Source: Margaritifera margaritifera (taxonomy: Eukaryota; Mollusca; Bivalvia; Unionida; Margaritiferidae). From it: a stretch of DNA of 64,000 bases. Positions within the stretch are counted from its first letter, which is position 1; every line of letters starts with the position of its first letter. A program made the translations under genes and the position numbers. The notes below the pieces were generated by a model. The model was not told the DNA's origin. It ran no database searches and saw only the letters and a list, made by a program, of their open reading frames with translations. Of the stretch, positions 46,141 to 56,400 are shown piece by piece. The DNA is taken from the NCBI GenBank assembly GCA_029931535.1, contig JAQPZY010001670.1:3797501-3861500 (forward strand), in the 5' to 3' direction.

Positions 46141-47940
46141 ATGGCATCTAATGTTCAGAATTTCATTTAAAAACCGATCCAGGAGGGGATAGAGTGCATG
46201 AGAAAGTTAATTGAAGAGTTCAAAAGGTGCATCCATAGTGATGTTAAAACCTATCTTGGCGAGCAGAATGTGGAAACTTTGGAAAATGCTGCTCGTATGG
46301 CTGATGATTATTCCTTGACTCACAAAATTTCGTTTGGCAATAAGTCGTCCTCTCAGCAGTTTTCTGGTAAAAAACCATTTCAATCTCATTCGAGTACTTC
46401 CAAATTTCACAACAGCACAACTGTTAGAAATCAAACATCTGATAAGACTGATCAGAAATCCTTATCTCTTCCTACGTGCACTTATTGTAAAGAGAAAGGG
46501 CACGTTATTTCTGATTGCTTCAAGTTGAAAAATAAGCAACAGAGAAAAGACAGAGCTTTTCCAAATGCTCTTATTTCTACGAGGTCAAGGTCACGGTCTT
46601 GTATTGAAAGCAATACATTTGTTGGGTCAAACAAACCCCAGTCTGATTCTGTTTTGGAGGCTTATGAACCATTCATGTCAGAAGGTTCTATATCACTTAT
46701 TGGTGATTCTGCCAAACCTATCCCAATTAAAATATTAAGGGACACTGGAGCTTCTCAGAGTCTTTTATTATCAGGTACTTTACCTTTGTCTGAGGAGTCT
46801 TCTTCAAGTGAAAGTGTTCTTGTTCAGGGAGTAGAGTGCGGCTTTGTAAATGTTCCTCTCCATTGTGTAAATTTGGCATCAGACTTAGTTTCTGGACCTG
46901 TGACTGTTGGGGCAGTGACTTCTTTACCCATAGAGGGTGTTCATTTATTACTAGGCAATGACCTAGCTGGAGATAAGGTTGTGGTTAATCCACTTGTAAC
47001 TGACAAGCCTTGTTTGGATCAGAAAGTTGATCCCGTCGAAACTGAAATCCCTGATTTGTACCCTGCTTGTGCAGTTACTAGAGCTATGGCAAAAAGAGCT
47101 CTTGAGATTGATGTTGATCAGGATATTATTCCTTTAGCTGACACATGTATTGGTCAGTTTTTTGATGAGGTCACTTTTTCCTCAGGTATTGATCAATCAA
47201 ATGGTATTGATCACAGTGATCCTCTTTTGGCAACTCATTCTCTTTGTTCTAATCAGGATGACAAACGACAATCCCTTGTCGTTGAACAGGAGCAAGATCC
47301 CGAGATATCTTGTTTGTTTCAGAGGGCTATTAGTGAAACTGAAGCCACACAAGTTCCAGTGTGTTACTTTGTGAAAAATGGGGTCCTTATGAGGAAATGG
47401 AGACCACCTGAGGTACCCGCTGGTGACGAGTGGTCAGTGAGCTATCAAATTGTTGTTCCTAAGTCATATAGACAGGAAATTCTTAATTTAGCCCATGAAA
47501 CTCCTTTAGCTGGTCATTTAGGAGTCCGTAAGACTTATCACAAGATCTTGAATCATTTTTATTGGCCGAAACTCAAAAGTGATGTTTCTAAATACTGCAG
47601 ATCTTGTCACACTTGTCAAATGGTAGGAAAACCCAATCAGAAGATACCTAAGGCTCATCTGCAACCTATTCCTGCATTTGATGAACCATTTAGTAGAATA
47701 ATAGTAGACTGTGTTGGTCCTTTACCTAAAACCAAGTCAGGCAACCAATACTTGTTGACCATCATGTGTACATCTACAAGATTTCCAGAGGCAATTCCTC
47801 TGAGAAATATAAAAACTAAAACTATTGTGAAAGCTTTGGTGAAGTTTTTTTTACACTTGTTGGCCTTCCCAAATCTGTCCAGTCAGATCAAGGGTCAAAT
47901 TTTATGTCTGGAATTTTCCAACAAGTTATGCATGAATTAG
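46141..47940 (+). pseudogene. Gmr1-like gag-protease-integrase ORF
   Basis: The ATG at 46141 opens nine codons before a TAA at 46168-46170. The same frame then runs open for 580 codons from 46198. Visible parts (numbered from 46198) are: the end of a capsid-like Gag (EEFKRCIHSDVKTYLGE), a CCHC zinc knuckle (Cys94, Cys97, His102, Cys107) and aspartic protease DTGAS at 182-186. The integrase HHCC zinc domain has His433, His440, Cys467 and Cys470. The integrase core start is RIIVDCVGPLP, with Asp504. Before the zinc knuckle Gag is only about 100 residues, so most of the capsid region is missing. The frame is lost at a T8 run near 47847-47854 inside the integrase core. Confidence 0.88.
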
Positions 47941-49070
47941 GCATCCAACAGTTTAAATCTTCTGCCTATCACCCTGAAAGTCAAGGTGCTTTGGAAAGAT
48001 TTCATCAAACTTTGAAGAATATGATTCGATCATATTGCTTTGATACAGAAAAGGATTGGGATGAGGGTGTTCATTTGTTGTTGTTTGCTGTTAGGGAATC
48101 AGTTCAAGAGTCGTTGGGTTTTAGTCCCTTTGAACTAGTTTTTTGTCATACTGTCCGTGGACCATTGAAATTATTGAAAGAGAAACTTCTTTCAAATGAA
48201 GACTCAAAGATTAATCTTCTTGATTATGTCTCTGATTTCAAATACAAGTTGTCAAAGGCCTGTGAAGTAGCAAGAACTAATCTTCACACTACTCAGTCAA
48301 AAATGAAATTAATGTATGAAAGAAATACACAGGAAAGGAGTTTTAAACCTGGTGACAAAGTTCTGGCTCTCTTTCCCATACCTCAGAATCCTCTTCAGGC
48401 TAAATTTTATGGTCCTTATACCGTTGAAAAGAAAGTAAATGACTTAAATTATATCATTAACACTCCTGGGAGACGGAAACAGAAACAACTTTGTCATATA
48501 AATATGTTAAAGGAATATTTTGACAGAGATAGCTCAGCTAATTATTCAGTTAATTTAGTTGTACCTGTCCCACACAGTGAAGATATCAACGATGGAGTAC
48601 GATCAGACTATAATGACTCTGGTATAACCAATCTTCGGAATTCAGAAATATTGAACAACCTAGACCAGAAACTTTCACATCTACAACAACAGGAAAGAAA
48701 TGAACTAAAACAGCTATTACATGAATATGAGCACTTGTTTCCTGATGTTCCAACACGAACAAGTAAAATTTATCATGACGTTGACATTGTAGATTCTGCG
48801 CCTGTGAAACAGCATCCTTATAGGATGAATCCTCTCAAACAGAACTATCTGAAGAAAGAAATTCAGTATTTACTGGAGAATGATTTCATAGAACCAAGTA
48901 AAAGTTCACCATGTATTCTTGTTCCCAAGCCAGATAATACATTCCGTATGTGTACTGACTATAGAAAAGTCAACAGTGTCACCAAAACTGATTCATTTCC
49001 AATCCCAAGAATGGACGATTGCATTGATAAAATTGGAAATGCGGAATATGTCACCAAGTTTGACCTTTAA
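47850..49070 (+). pseudogene. Gmr1-like integrase C-terminus and start of RT
   Basis: This frame continues the integrase: SDQGSNF upstream of 47904, then AYHPESQGALERFHQTLK with the catalytic Glu. The C-terminal part ends with FYGPYTVEKKVNDLNYII and LCHINMLKEYF. A linker of about 80 residues follows, then the RT N-terminus (DVDIVDSAPVKQHPYRMNP, LENDFIEPSKSSPCILVPK, RMCTDYRKVN, YVTKFDL with the first RT Asp). A frameshift at about 49066-49072 ends it right after that Asp. IN-to-RT continuity in one frame shows that the unusual order is real. Confidence 0.88.
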
Positions 49071-49121
49071 AAGGATTCTGGCAAATTCCACTGACGGAAA
49101 GGGCAAAAGAAATTTCAGCAT

Positions 49122-50039
49122 TTGCAAGATGGACTTTATCAATATAAAGTCATGCCGTTTGGAATGAAAAATTCGCCTGCAACGTTTCAACGTCTGATGA
49201 ACATGATAACATTTGGTCTTGATAATTGTGACGCTTATATCGATGACGTCATTATCTACAACAACACCTGGGAAGATCATTTGGAAACCATTCGAAAATT
49301 CTTCGATCGACTCAGTGATGCGAATCTGACAATTAATTTGAGCAAAAGTGAGTTTTGCCATGCTTGTGTCACATTTTTAGGACATATTGTGGGACAAGGT
49401 CAAGTTAAACCTATAGAAGCTAAGGTCAAAGCTATCTCTGAATTTCAAGTTCCAATTTGTAAAAAGCAACTGATGCGATTTCTAGGTATGGCTGGATATT
49501 ATCGGAAATTAGGTTCCAATTTTTCCAAAATTGCTGAACCTTTGACAAGTTTATTGAGTAAGAAAGCCAAATTTTATTGGTCTGACAAGTGTCAGGAATC
49601 TTTTGACAAGTTAAAGGCCATGCTTAGGAATGCACCAGTTCTTTCTGTACCAAATTTTAGCCAATCATTTAAATTATCTGTTGATGCAAGTGATGTAGGG
49701 GTTGGTGGAGTATTGATTCAGGAAGACAAAAGTGGTGTGGATCACCCTGTGTGTTATTTTTCTAAAAAACTAAACAAGCACCAGAAAAATTATTCCACAA
49801 TCGAGAAGGAATGTTTGGCTTTGATATTGGCTTTACAGCATTTTGAAGTGTATGTTACCTCAGCTCTTTCTCCAATTATTGTGTACAGCGATCACAATCC
49901 CCTTACTTTCATCAACAAAATGAAAGATAAAAATCGGAGATTGTTGAGATGGAGTTTGATATTGCAAGAATATAACATTGACATTAAACACATCAGGGGA
50001 AAAGACAATGTGATTGCAGATGCACTCTCACGTGCCTAG
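49122..50039 (+). pseudogene. Gmr1-like RT palm and RNase H
   Basis: Open for 305 codons. RT motifs are YQYKVMPFGMKNSPATFQRL, AYIDDVIIY (catalytic YIDD), FCHACVTFLGHIVG and MRFLGMAGYYRKLG. RNase H of Ty3/gypsy type shows LSVDASDVGVGGVL, TIEKECLALILAL and VYSDHNPLTF, and the ORF ends with VIADALSRA before TAG. No chromodomain or integrase follows it, in contrast to standard gypsy elements. The first part of the palm lies in the preceding frame; two small indels separate them (about 49068 and 49125). Confidence 0.9.
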
Positions 50040-50167
50040 AAATGTAATATTGCTTGATGTAATTAAGTCCAGTATCATAAAACATGTTCTTATGTAATTT
50101 TGGTTATTATAGTATTAGATGTATATTCAAAAGAAAGCTTTATTACATAAATCTTTCTTTTTCTTTA

Positions 50168-50177
50168 TGAGGGGAGG
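50168..50177 (+). promoter_or_regulatory. Polypurine tract
   Basis: TGAGGGGAGG lies immediately before the 3' LTR, the expected place for plus-strand priming. Confidence 0.8.
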
Positions 50178-50924
50178 TGTTATGTATGATGTTTATATAA
50201 TATTGTGGATATTTTGGGAAATTATAAATGTTTCTTCACTTTAATATTTGCTTAAATCTTAATGTTTATCAGGAAAAACATGTTTAACTAGTGTCCTTGA
50301 ATTAGGTTGTTTTGATCAATATGTTTTCTCAATTTGAAGGTCAAGGTTGATTTTTGTTTACAGTTAGAATTCCATTAAGATGACTCATATTCTAGAACAT
50401 TCTGTCATGTGACCAATCTTTATATATGCCATGTTTGGTGGACATTTATTCAGTTTTGACATTACCATCAGTCTTGTAAAGAGCTATTACAGTTGTGAAA
50501 ATTCATTCCAAATTCTAAGAGAGGAATTATTTTAAATATTCATTGGATTATAACAGTGCTCATAAACTTTTGGATTTTGGATTTTTAATTGATGATTTTG
50601 GAATTTATGTGAACTTATTCAGATATTTTGGAATACTTCATTTTGACATCAGCACATCAAGATTACTAGTACATCAGGACTTTGGAGACCATAAGCACAT
50701 CATAACATTCAAGGACACAGCCGTGAATTTGGAACATTCTATATTTAGGACTTGTGATTAGAACAATCATTCTTATTGGATTATTAGGATTTCAAAACAC
50801 ATTACTGTAAGTGACTTTTTGATTTTTCATTTTAATTATCTAGTAATAAATTACTTGTTGATTCTTACTTGATTTGTTGGTTTCACTTTCTTTCTGTTAC
50901 ATTTTTCTTAGACCATAGAGTCGT

Positions 50925-50928
<4 letters not shown>
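50178..50928 (+). repeat. 3' LTR of the Gmr1-like element
   Basis: 751 bp, identical to the 5' LTR except at 5 positions by my reading. Any ORF inside it is LTR sequence, not a gene. Confidence 0.95.

Positions 50929-50987
<59 letters not shown>
50929..50987. repeat. (TA)n tract, right of LTR element
   Basis: Continuation of the TA microsatellite. It forms the sharp left border of the GC-richer block. Confidence 0.9.
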
Positions 50988-50988
<1 letters not shown>

Positions 50989-51013
50989 TCGTAGGGTAAA
51001 CTTGGTTCGCCGC

Positions 51014-51079
51014 ATGCAGCTGCGCGATATGATAAACGCCCGTCAGCTCGCACAGGCTGATGTTACCTATGAGTCATAA
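51014..51079 (+). CDS. Short ORF (possibly 3' end of a gene)
   Basis: Encodes MQLRDMINARQLAQADVTYES and ends TAA at 51077-51079. The frame is open upstream to the block border, so it may be the tail of a gene cut by the border. It overlaps the next ORF by 11 bases. Confidence 0.3.
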   Translation: MQLRDMINARQLAQADVTYES

Positions 51080-51260
51080 AAAAACCTTTTCATCTGTCAT
51101 AAAATTAGCCAAGGCTACCGCAAAAGCCACTGCCCGTGCCGCAAAGGCCCTCTAGGAAATTCACGTGGATGTCAGAGGCGTAAAGCAGGCCGTCCAAGAA
51201 GGCGGGGCTGAAAGCAAATTGGATAAGCTGTGCGAAGACCTCAGTGCAGCCCTGCCATAG
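51069..51260 (+). pseudogene. Small Ala/Lys-rich ORF with an internal TAG
   Basis: 63 codons from ATG at 51069. The N-terminal part is basic and helical (LAKATAKATARAAKAL), then a TAG at 51153-51155. An acidic-amphipathic half follows (EIHVDVRGVKQAVQEGG ... LDKLCEDLSAALP). Start overlaps the previous ORF, as in compact viral genomes. Possibly a small nucleic-acid-binding protein; no family recognised. Confidence 0.4.
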
Positions 51261-51870
51261 CCGCCCCCATCCAAATTCAGGTCAAGTATACTCCCAGAAG
51301 TTTAGAGAGCAAGGGCGCCAGCATGTCCACGACAGCGGTGACGTAACTGCTGTGGCTGAGATACCTAAAAACTGGCAAACACTGTTGTTGTTGCCGAGGG
51401 ATCGATGGGCAGTCCCAAAGTACATAGTAGACAATTTGCCAAAGTGGGTGTTTCGAGAGACATTTGGAAGAAAACAGGAGTTTGAGCAGTTTACGGGAAA
51501 GGTTCGCGCCGACAAGAGCAAGCTGCTCGAAAGGCAAAGTGTACAGGCCAGCATTGGCAAATGTCTGTCCACTAGTAGCTCAAGAGCGAATACGGGCACA
51601 GAGGACAAACGCCAGCGGTGCAAGCGCAGTGTAAACACGAGTCAGAACGGCAGCAAAAGTACTGGCACGTCCGGAGTTGTGTTAACACAGTCCACTTCTA
51701 TAGAGGCCATGACAAGCCTTGAAACGCTGATGGGGTCTTTCATGGTCGGCAACATGTCGGCTTAGCTCCTCGACGAGGCCAGCAACATCTGCCGGCAATA
51801 TATCATGGACGATGCTGCATTTAAAGTCCTAATTAAAGATCCTGAGGACAAAGTTTATGACTCACACTAG
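51244..51870 (+). pseudogene. Unrecognised ORF with one TAG
   Basis: Open from about 51244 to a TAG at 51763-51765. It then stays open in the same frame to a TAG at 51868-51870, about 208 codons in all. The middle is charged (WVFRETFGRKQEFEQFTGK), then Ser/Thr/Lys-rich. The end is structured (LLDEASNICRQYIMDDAAF). No ATG lies near the 5' end, so the true start is unclear. I do not recognise the family. Confidence 0.4.
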
Positions 51871-51882
51871 TGTACTAGTACA

Positions 51883-52690
51883 ATGGAAAACAGCACACTT
51901 GCAAAAATACTAAGGCAGAGAGTTGAGAACGTCTTCGCCCTCTGCGGGTCATTGAAGACCATACCATGCCGGGACCACACAGTTAATGTCAGCGAACTAA
52001 AAAAAAAGCCGGCGTTCGACGTCATCTTTCCGACGCCAATTAAGGCGTACAAGGGGCGCGACCTCCAGATTACGCAGGCGTCTTTCCGAGTCTAATATAG
52101 CTGGTACCAATATCCGCTCCCGGCCTTTGGGCGGTCTTTCAACCAACAATAAATTTGTGTTTTCCTCCGACACTGGCATTACATGGGAGACCTTAAACCT
52201 GGCAACGAAATAGACGTCATTAACTAGGAAATCCAGCGGCAGATTAAAGCCATGAAGGGCGACGGGACCAAAATTAGTATTGTTGCCAAAGAGCCAACCC
52301 TTTCAGCAACGTTAGAGGTTAGTTCCGCCGCCTATAGCGTTACCATCGCAAACTAAAGCCTGCGCCAGCTGTTGGGATGGCCAGCCACTGTCGACCCCGC
52401 GACAAGGCTACAACGTTGCATACGGCATAGTACTGCTCACCATCACGATTTCTATATATCTTACATGCGACGATGTGGTCGGCTCCTATATGGACTCCAG
52501 TACCAGCGATAAAATAAGTTCTGGTTACGTGCTCTATGACCTTACCTCGGACCAGACTCTCCTGCCTAACCACATAGCTTGCAACAATCCCATTACCAAT
52601 ATGCTGAACTTTACGCCGACCGATAGGGATTGCAACCTGCTCGATCTTTGCGACTAGACGCTAACCGTTGGCCTGTATATCTGAGACCGT
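51883..52690 (+). pseudogene. Beta-rich structural-type gene, broken
   Basis: Starts ATG (MENSTLAKILRQRVENVF). It continues AFDVIFPTPIKAYKGRDLQI, then after a stop and frameshifts NNKFVFSSDTGITWETL, NEIDVIN with a TAG, EIQRQIKAMKGDGTKISIVA and LRQLLGWPATV. Another shift brings CDDVVGSYMDSSTSDKISSG, ACNNPITNMLNF and LLDLCD with a TAG before TLTVGLYI. The successive short beta-like segments and the GSYMD / NPITN pattern resemble small jelly-roll (penton- or fibre-like) proteins. I recall these accompanying putative capsid genes in Polinton-like elements of cnidarians and arthropods. Family assignment is from memory and tentative. Confidence 0.4.
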
Positions 52691-52784
52691 CCTACGCGTT
52701 AAGTATATTAGAAGGTAAAGTAAAGAGCCGCACTTACCTTTTCATCTTGCAGTCGTTGTACACAGCTGGAAATCTCAGCCAGCA

Positions 52785-53508
52785 ATGAGAGTCACGCAAC
52801 GAATTATACTAGTACGAGTCGTCGCCACCCGCTGGCCGGTATTTTGTGTACACTATAGTAACAAATTGGGTGATTGCGTCCAAGCCAGGGCAGCAAGTGC
52901 GGCCACCACAGCAGAGAGCAGAGCCGCAGCACCGGCCGATAGAGCTGAAGCTTTGAGTGCATTCGTTACTATTAAGACGGCTACCGTAAGTCAGGAAAAG
53001 GAAATGCTGCCAGAACTCGCTGCCGCCGGCGGCAAAAGGCTATGGAAGGGTTATGTGATCGCCCCAGCAAGTTGGTACTGCAGCGGCTAAGACTATGCCA
53101 TCCATCAATGGGGTGGAGCAGCAAAATGTTCCCGCCCTGGTTCATCCTATGCACCACCAAAAAGGTGCCCTGTTTCACCCTGTTACTGCTAACTTGGCCA
53201 TGGGCGCAAGCCTTCGCCTTTCACCGTATTGGAAGATAGCAAGGGCAACATATCCAATGGCATCCTTCCAAGATGTGCAAGACCCTGCCGTCGATATGAG
53301 GGCCTCTGTGTTCCGTGACTGCACCATTCGCGACCTGCAGTACTACTCGTAAGAAGCCCGCGATCCCAATCAAAAGGGTCGTTGGTGCAGCAGGTGCAAG
53401 ATACCTCGCGCTGCGTTCTCCCCGCACAAAAGTTTATGGAGGTGGTCTGCAAACATACAAAGGCAGACAGTACACTCGACGACACCACGGATAAGGTTTC
53501 TTTTGTGT
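52785..53508 (+). pseudogene. Unrecognised ORFs, Ala-rich start
   Basis: The first frame (52785-53090) is Ala/Arg/Glu-rich in the middle (AASAATTAESRAAAPADR), like a helical linker. Later pieces include FTVLEDSKGNISNGIL-like text near 53210-53260 and STLDDTTDKVSFV ending at 53508. Frames change at least twice. This could be one gene of about 230 residues. No family recognised. Confidence 0.3.
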
Positions 53509-53509
53509 G

Positions 53510-54616
53510 ATGACGCTGTTCGAAAGTGCCTGCTACCTCATCAATAACGAAGTTGAGTCCTGCCAGGATAACGTTGATGTCGTTGCGACCATCCTCGTCC
53601 TTGATCGCAATAGAGACAAGTACACCCGTAGCGTTGACCCATCAACGATGATCACACAAAAGACCATGCCGACAGCACCCAATTGACCACGGCAAAGGTC
53701 ACCAGAAGCGCATGAGCTGACCGCTTCGATGGAGTGACCGGATACAAGCCCAACTTCAACGCCTGCTTCGCAAAGCGGAAGGCTCAGGTGGATGCGCAGG
53801 ATAACTTTTCCTGCGCCATACCACTGACCCACATCTTCGGCTTTTATCGGGATGTGCGCAAGGTCATCTTCTGCGCCAAGCACATCATCGATGCGAACCC
53901 GCAAAAACACCGATGTTGATGCTATCTTTCGCGATGCTACAGAGGACGCTGGAAAATTCATAATTTGAGAGCTTGCTCTTTGTTTTTTCGATGCCGGCTG
54001 TGACACTGTCATTGGTGGCGGACACCAACCTGCTCAACTTCATGCAAGGGGGCAGAGCACATTGGCCTTCCAGGCGGCAACCACAGACACTCAGCAAAGC
54101 GAGGTCAACGACCAGTTCCCCTGGCACCTCAGTGCCCAACAGGGTATTACCGCGCCGTGTCATATCTTCATTGCTTTCCAGGACGTGACACGACTAAACA
54201 GATAAAAGCATATCCTGATGGTGTTTGACAAGCTCAGTGCCACTGAAGTGAACATGTCAGTCAATGGCCACCAGGAGTCGACCGCGGAAATACTCCTAGA
54301 CTATGTCAACATCGACGTGGCCCGAGCTTTCGGCCAAATCCTGAGCTACATGGGACTTGGGCAGAACGTGGATTCAGGAATCCAGATTACCCAACGGGAT
54401 TTTACCAGCCTTTACCCAGTCTACTGCTTTAACCTGAAACACCTCGACTTGGTTAAGTGGTCTGTTGTGGACATGTACTTTAATGCCTGCTTTGCAACGG
54501 GCGCAGTTGCCAACTACAGATCTGTCGCTATCATCCTCTCAGACAAAACACTGCTGCTCGAGGACGCCAGCAGGCGAATGAAGATCATTGACGACCCAAT
54601 AGAAAACAACATTTAA
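53510..54616 (+). pseudogene. Capsid-like gene, broken
   Basis: Ordered pieces in changing frames are VDVVATILVLDRNRDKYTRS, GVTGYKPNFNACFAKRKAQV, DNFSCAIPLTHIFGFYRDVR and TDVDAIFRDATEDAGKFI. The last, open piece (54218-54616) is KLSATEVNMSVNGHQES, VARAFGQILSYMGLGQN, ITQRDFTSLYPVYCFNL and RSVAIILSDKTLLLEDA. The layout, two beta-rich halves with an LYPVYCF stretch near the C-terminus, matches what I remember of putative double jelly-roll capsid proteins of Polinton-like elements. It is unlike the P1/P2 capsid-type gene. A profile search would be decisive. Confidence 0.45.
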
Positions 54617-54679
54617 ATGACACACGCAAACCCTACACGGTCGAAGTGCTTTCTACTAGCATAATCGAAACGACAACAC

Positions 54680-55065
54680 AATGCCATACGAAAAACAACT
54701 AGTGTCCCTCTCCAAAAAACCAGCTCGAAACGGTTGCCGCTTCCATAAAGGAATGCCACAGAGTCTCCTTGCAGCTCTGCATTGGCAACCTTTATGGGCG
54801 TCTCCCTTTCATAATAACTCTCTCCTAGACCAAGCGCCTAAAAACCGCCCGTGAAGCAGAGAGTGACATCGACCTTGAACTTCCGGCCTCGGTCCCAAAC
54901 TCCATGCAGAAAGATGCTTCCATTCTTCCCCTGCTCGCTCTTGCTATTTTACTCTGGCAACCGCCAGCAAGGCAGCAGCGCTCGGCGCGGTCGGTACAGC
55001 TGTTAGTCTTGCACTCAAGGAAGTCGTTAACGCCGCAAGCGCGGCGGTGATCTAAATAAAGGGCG
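54680..55065 (+). pseudogene. Small hydrophobic/Ala-Gly-rich gene, relic
   Basis: Frames give VSLQLCIGNLYGRLPFIITL, then LPASVPNSMQKDASILPLLALAI and an Ala-rich helix (ASKAAALGAVGTAVSLAL) followed by VVNAASAAVI. Stops and a shift interrupt it. An Ala/Gly-rich membrane-active segment just before the protease gene fits a minor structural protein of adenovirus-like gene orders. This is inference. Confidence 0.35.
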
Positions 55066-55480
55066 ATGCTTGCGCCTGCCAGGGTGGCGGTAAAGGCTCT
55101 TTCTAACTGTGAACTCCTGCGCATGACCCAACCCTTAAAGTACTTTTCAAGCAGCTACATATGCGATGAACTGGCACACCCACAAAGGCGCAGCGGGCTT
55201 GATGCTGGTATCGTCAACCTCGAGTCTCCTGGAAACCGCAGGACACACTGGGCAGCGTTCCGGAACACACCGTCCCATCATCTTTACTTTGACCCGATTG
55301 GCCTTGCGCCGCCTGCTGAACTAATTGTGTACCTTCGCAGAGTAAGGTGGCACGAACCACAGTAGCTGCTGTTGACCTTGACCTACAACATACAACAAAA
55401 AAAACCGATGAGCCTGTGTACGGCCACATATCCGTCGCGAAGCTAAAGACGTTTGAGCATAACCGGAGCGCGGGCACGTT
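55066..55480 (+). pseudogene. Adenain-like (C5-type) cysteine protease, N-terminal two thirds
   Basis: Open frame 55066-55365. It shows LSNCELLRMTQPLKYFSSS, then GLDAGIVNLESPGNRRTHW with His61 in the catalytic THW context, and HLYFDPIGLAPPAEL with Asp76 in the FDxxG-like place. Spacing and surrounding residues are those of the adenovirus-type maturation protease used by adenoviruses and Polintons. The following part, with the Gln and catalytic Cys, is not recognisable, and the frame ends in unrelated text. It would cleave capsid precursors; here it is dead. Position after a hydrophobic small protein and a capsid-like gene supports the call. Confidence 0.6.
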
Positions 55481-55499
55481 GCTTGATGCAGCATTATCA

Positions 55500-56400
55500 G
55501 TTGACCGACATTAATTGAAAACAAACTCCTTCTTGTGTAACCAAAAACCTTGCCTGCAGACATATGTGGATGCTCTGTTATTTCAAGCGCTCGCACCCCA
55601 CAGGGTGATCTCTCCCAGTATACAACCAAGGATGATCTCGCGGGTTTTTCCCACCGTGATGTTAACGCCGGCCCGAATGACCTGGTCGTGTTCTCCGACG
55701 TCAAGGGAAATCTTAAGAACTCGGGCGTGGATGTCTCTGCAATTCTCGCCAAAACAGCTAGTGTTTTAGCCGACAAATTTGCAGTTCAACGCCAATGATG
55801 CACTAAGTGTCTGTGGCAAATATCCAAAAGTATATTGATGCTGGTGATGCCTTTTGTATGTTAATGACCGGCGATACTATGAGCTTCGTTCTGATGACGA
55901 ACAACAACTTAATCAAAAAGGTACGTGACGCAGTCGACCCTCAGGACACTAAACTTCGTCACTAACAGACGCACCAGTCGATGTCGATGTTAAAGCCAGG
56001 CCGTACGCAACAGCATCCTCTTTCGTTCCGGCGCCTGCCTTCTCGACTTATAGACATGGATTTCAAGTAGTCGACACGTTTGAGTTAGTTGTTAACCACC
56101 GTTACGTCTACCGAAGAGGCGCTCATCAGTGGATACCAGACATTGCGGTCAAGAAAAACGACACTATCACCATCCCGGGATCCGGGTGTTATTTTATAAA
56201 CTTCCATGGAAGTCATGGCGTCGGATCGTGGGGAACTCTTTCAATCCGTGCAGATGTGGCCATACTGGCACAAAAATGACAGCGATGATCAGTTTACAAT
56301 TTTAGTTGTAGACACCATCCGGTGTGAGGATCTCAACGTCGAGGCACAAGCGTCGAGATTCGCAGCCACTCTGACTATCTTCAGTTTCCACAATTAGAAC
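55500..56400 (+). pseudogene. Unrecognised structural-type genes, broken
   Basis: One piece (55550-55798) has DLSQYTTKDDLAGFSHRDVN, DLVVFSDVKGNLKNSGVD and SAILAKTASVLADKF. Another (about 55980-56400) has AYATAS-like start text, FQVVDTFELVVNHRYVYRRG, NDTITIPGSGCYFINFHGSH and GTLSIRADVA, then AATLTIFSFHN before a stop. The second looks beta-rich and Gly-containing, as in virion surface or tail-knob domains. I do not know the families. Confidence 0.35.

Larger units (their letters stand above)
45224..50928 (+). mobile_element. Gmr1-like LTR retrotransposon (Ty3/gypsy RT, copia-like gene order)
   Basis: A 5705-bp element with two 751-bp LTRs that I count as differing at 5 positions. It has a primer-binding-site candidate, a gag zinc knuckle, protease, integrase, RT, RNase H and a polypurine tract. 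Integrase lies before RT, the reverse of ordinary Ty3/gypsy elements. This order with a gypsy-type RT is known for the Gmr1 group. Insertion is into (TA)n, so a 4- or 6-bp ATAT-type duplication is consistent but not provable. Near-identical LTRs indicate recent insertion. The body nonetheless has a stop, frameshifts and a very short gag. Confidence 0.92.

Noticed and set aside
50543..50761. A 72-codon frame inside the 3' LTR
   Set aside because: It is LTR sequence. The 5' LTR has a stop at the equivalent place.
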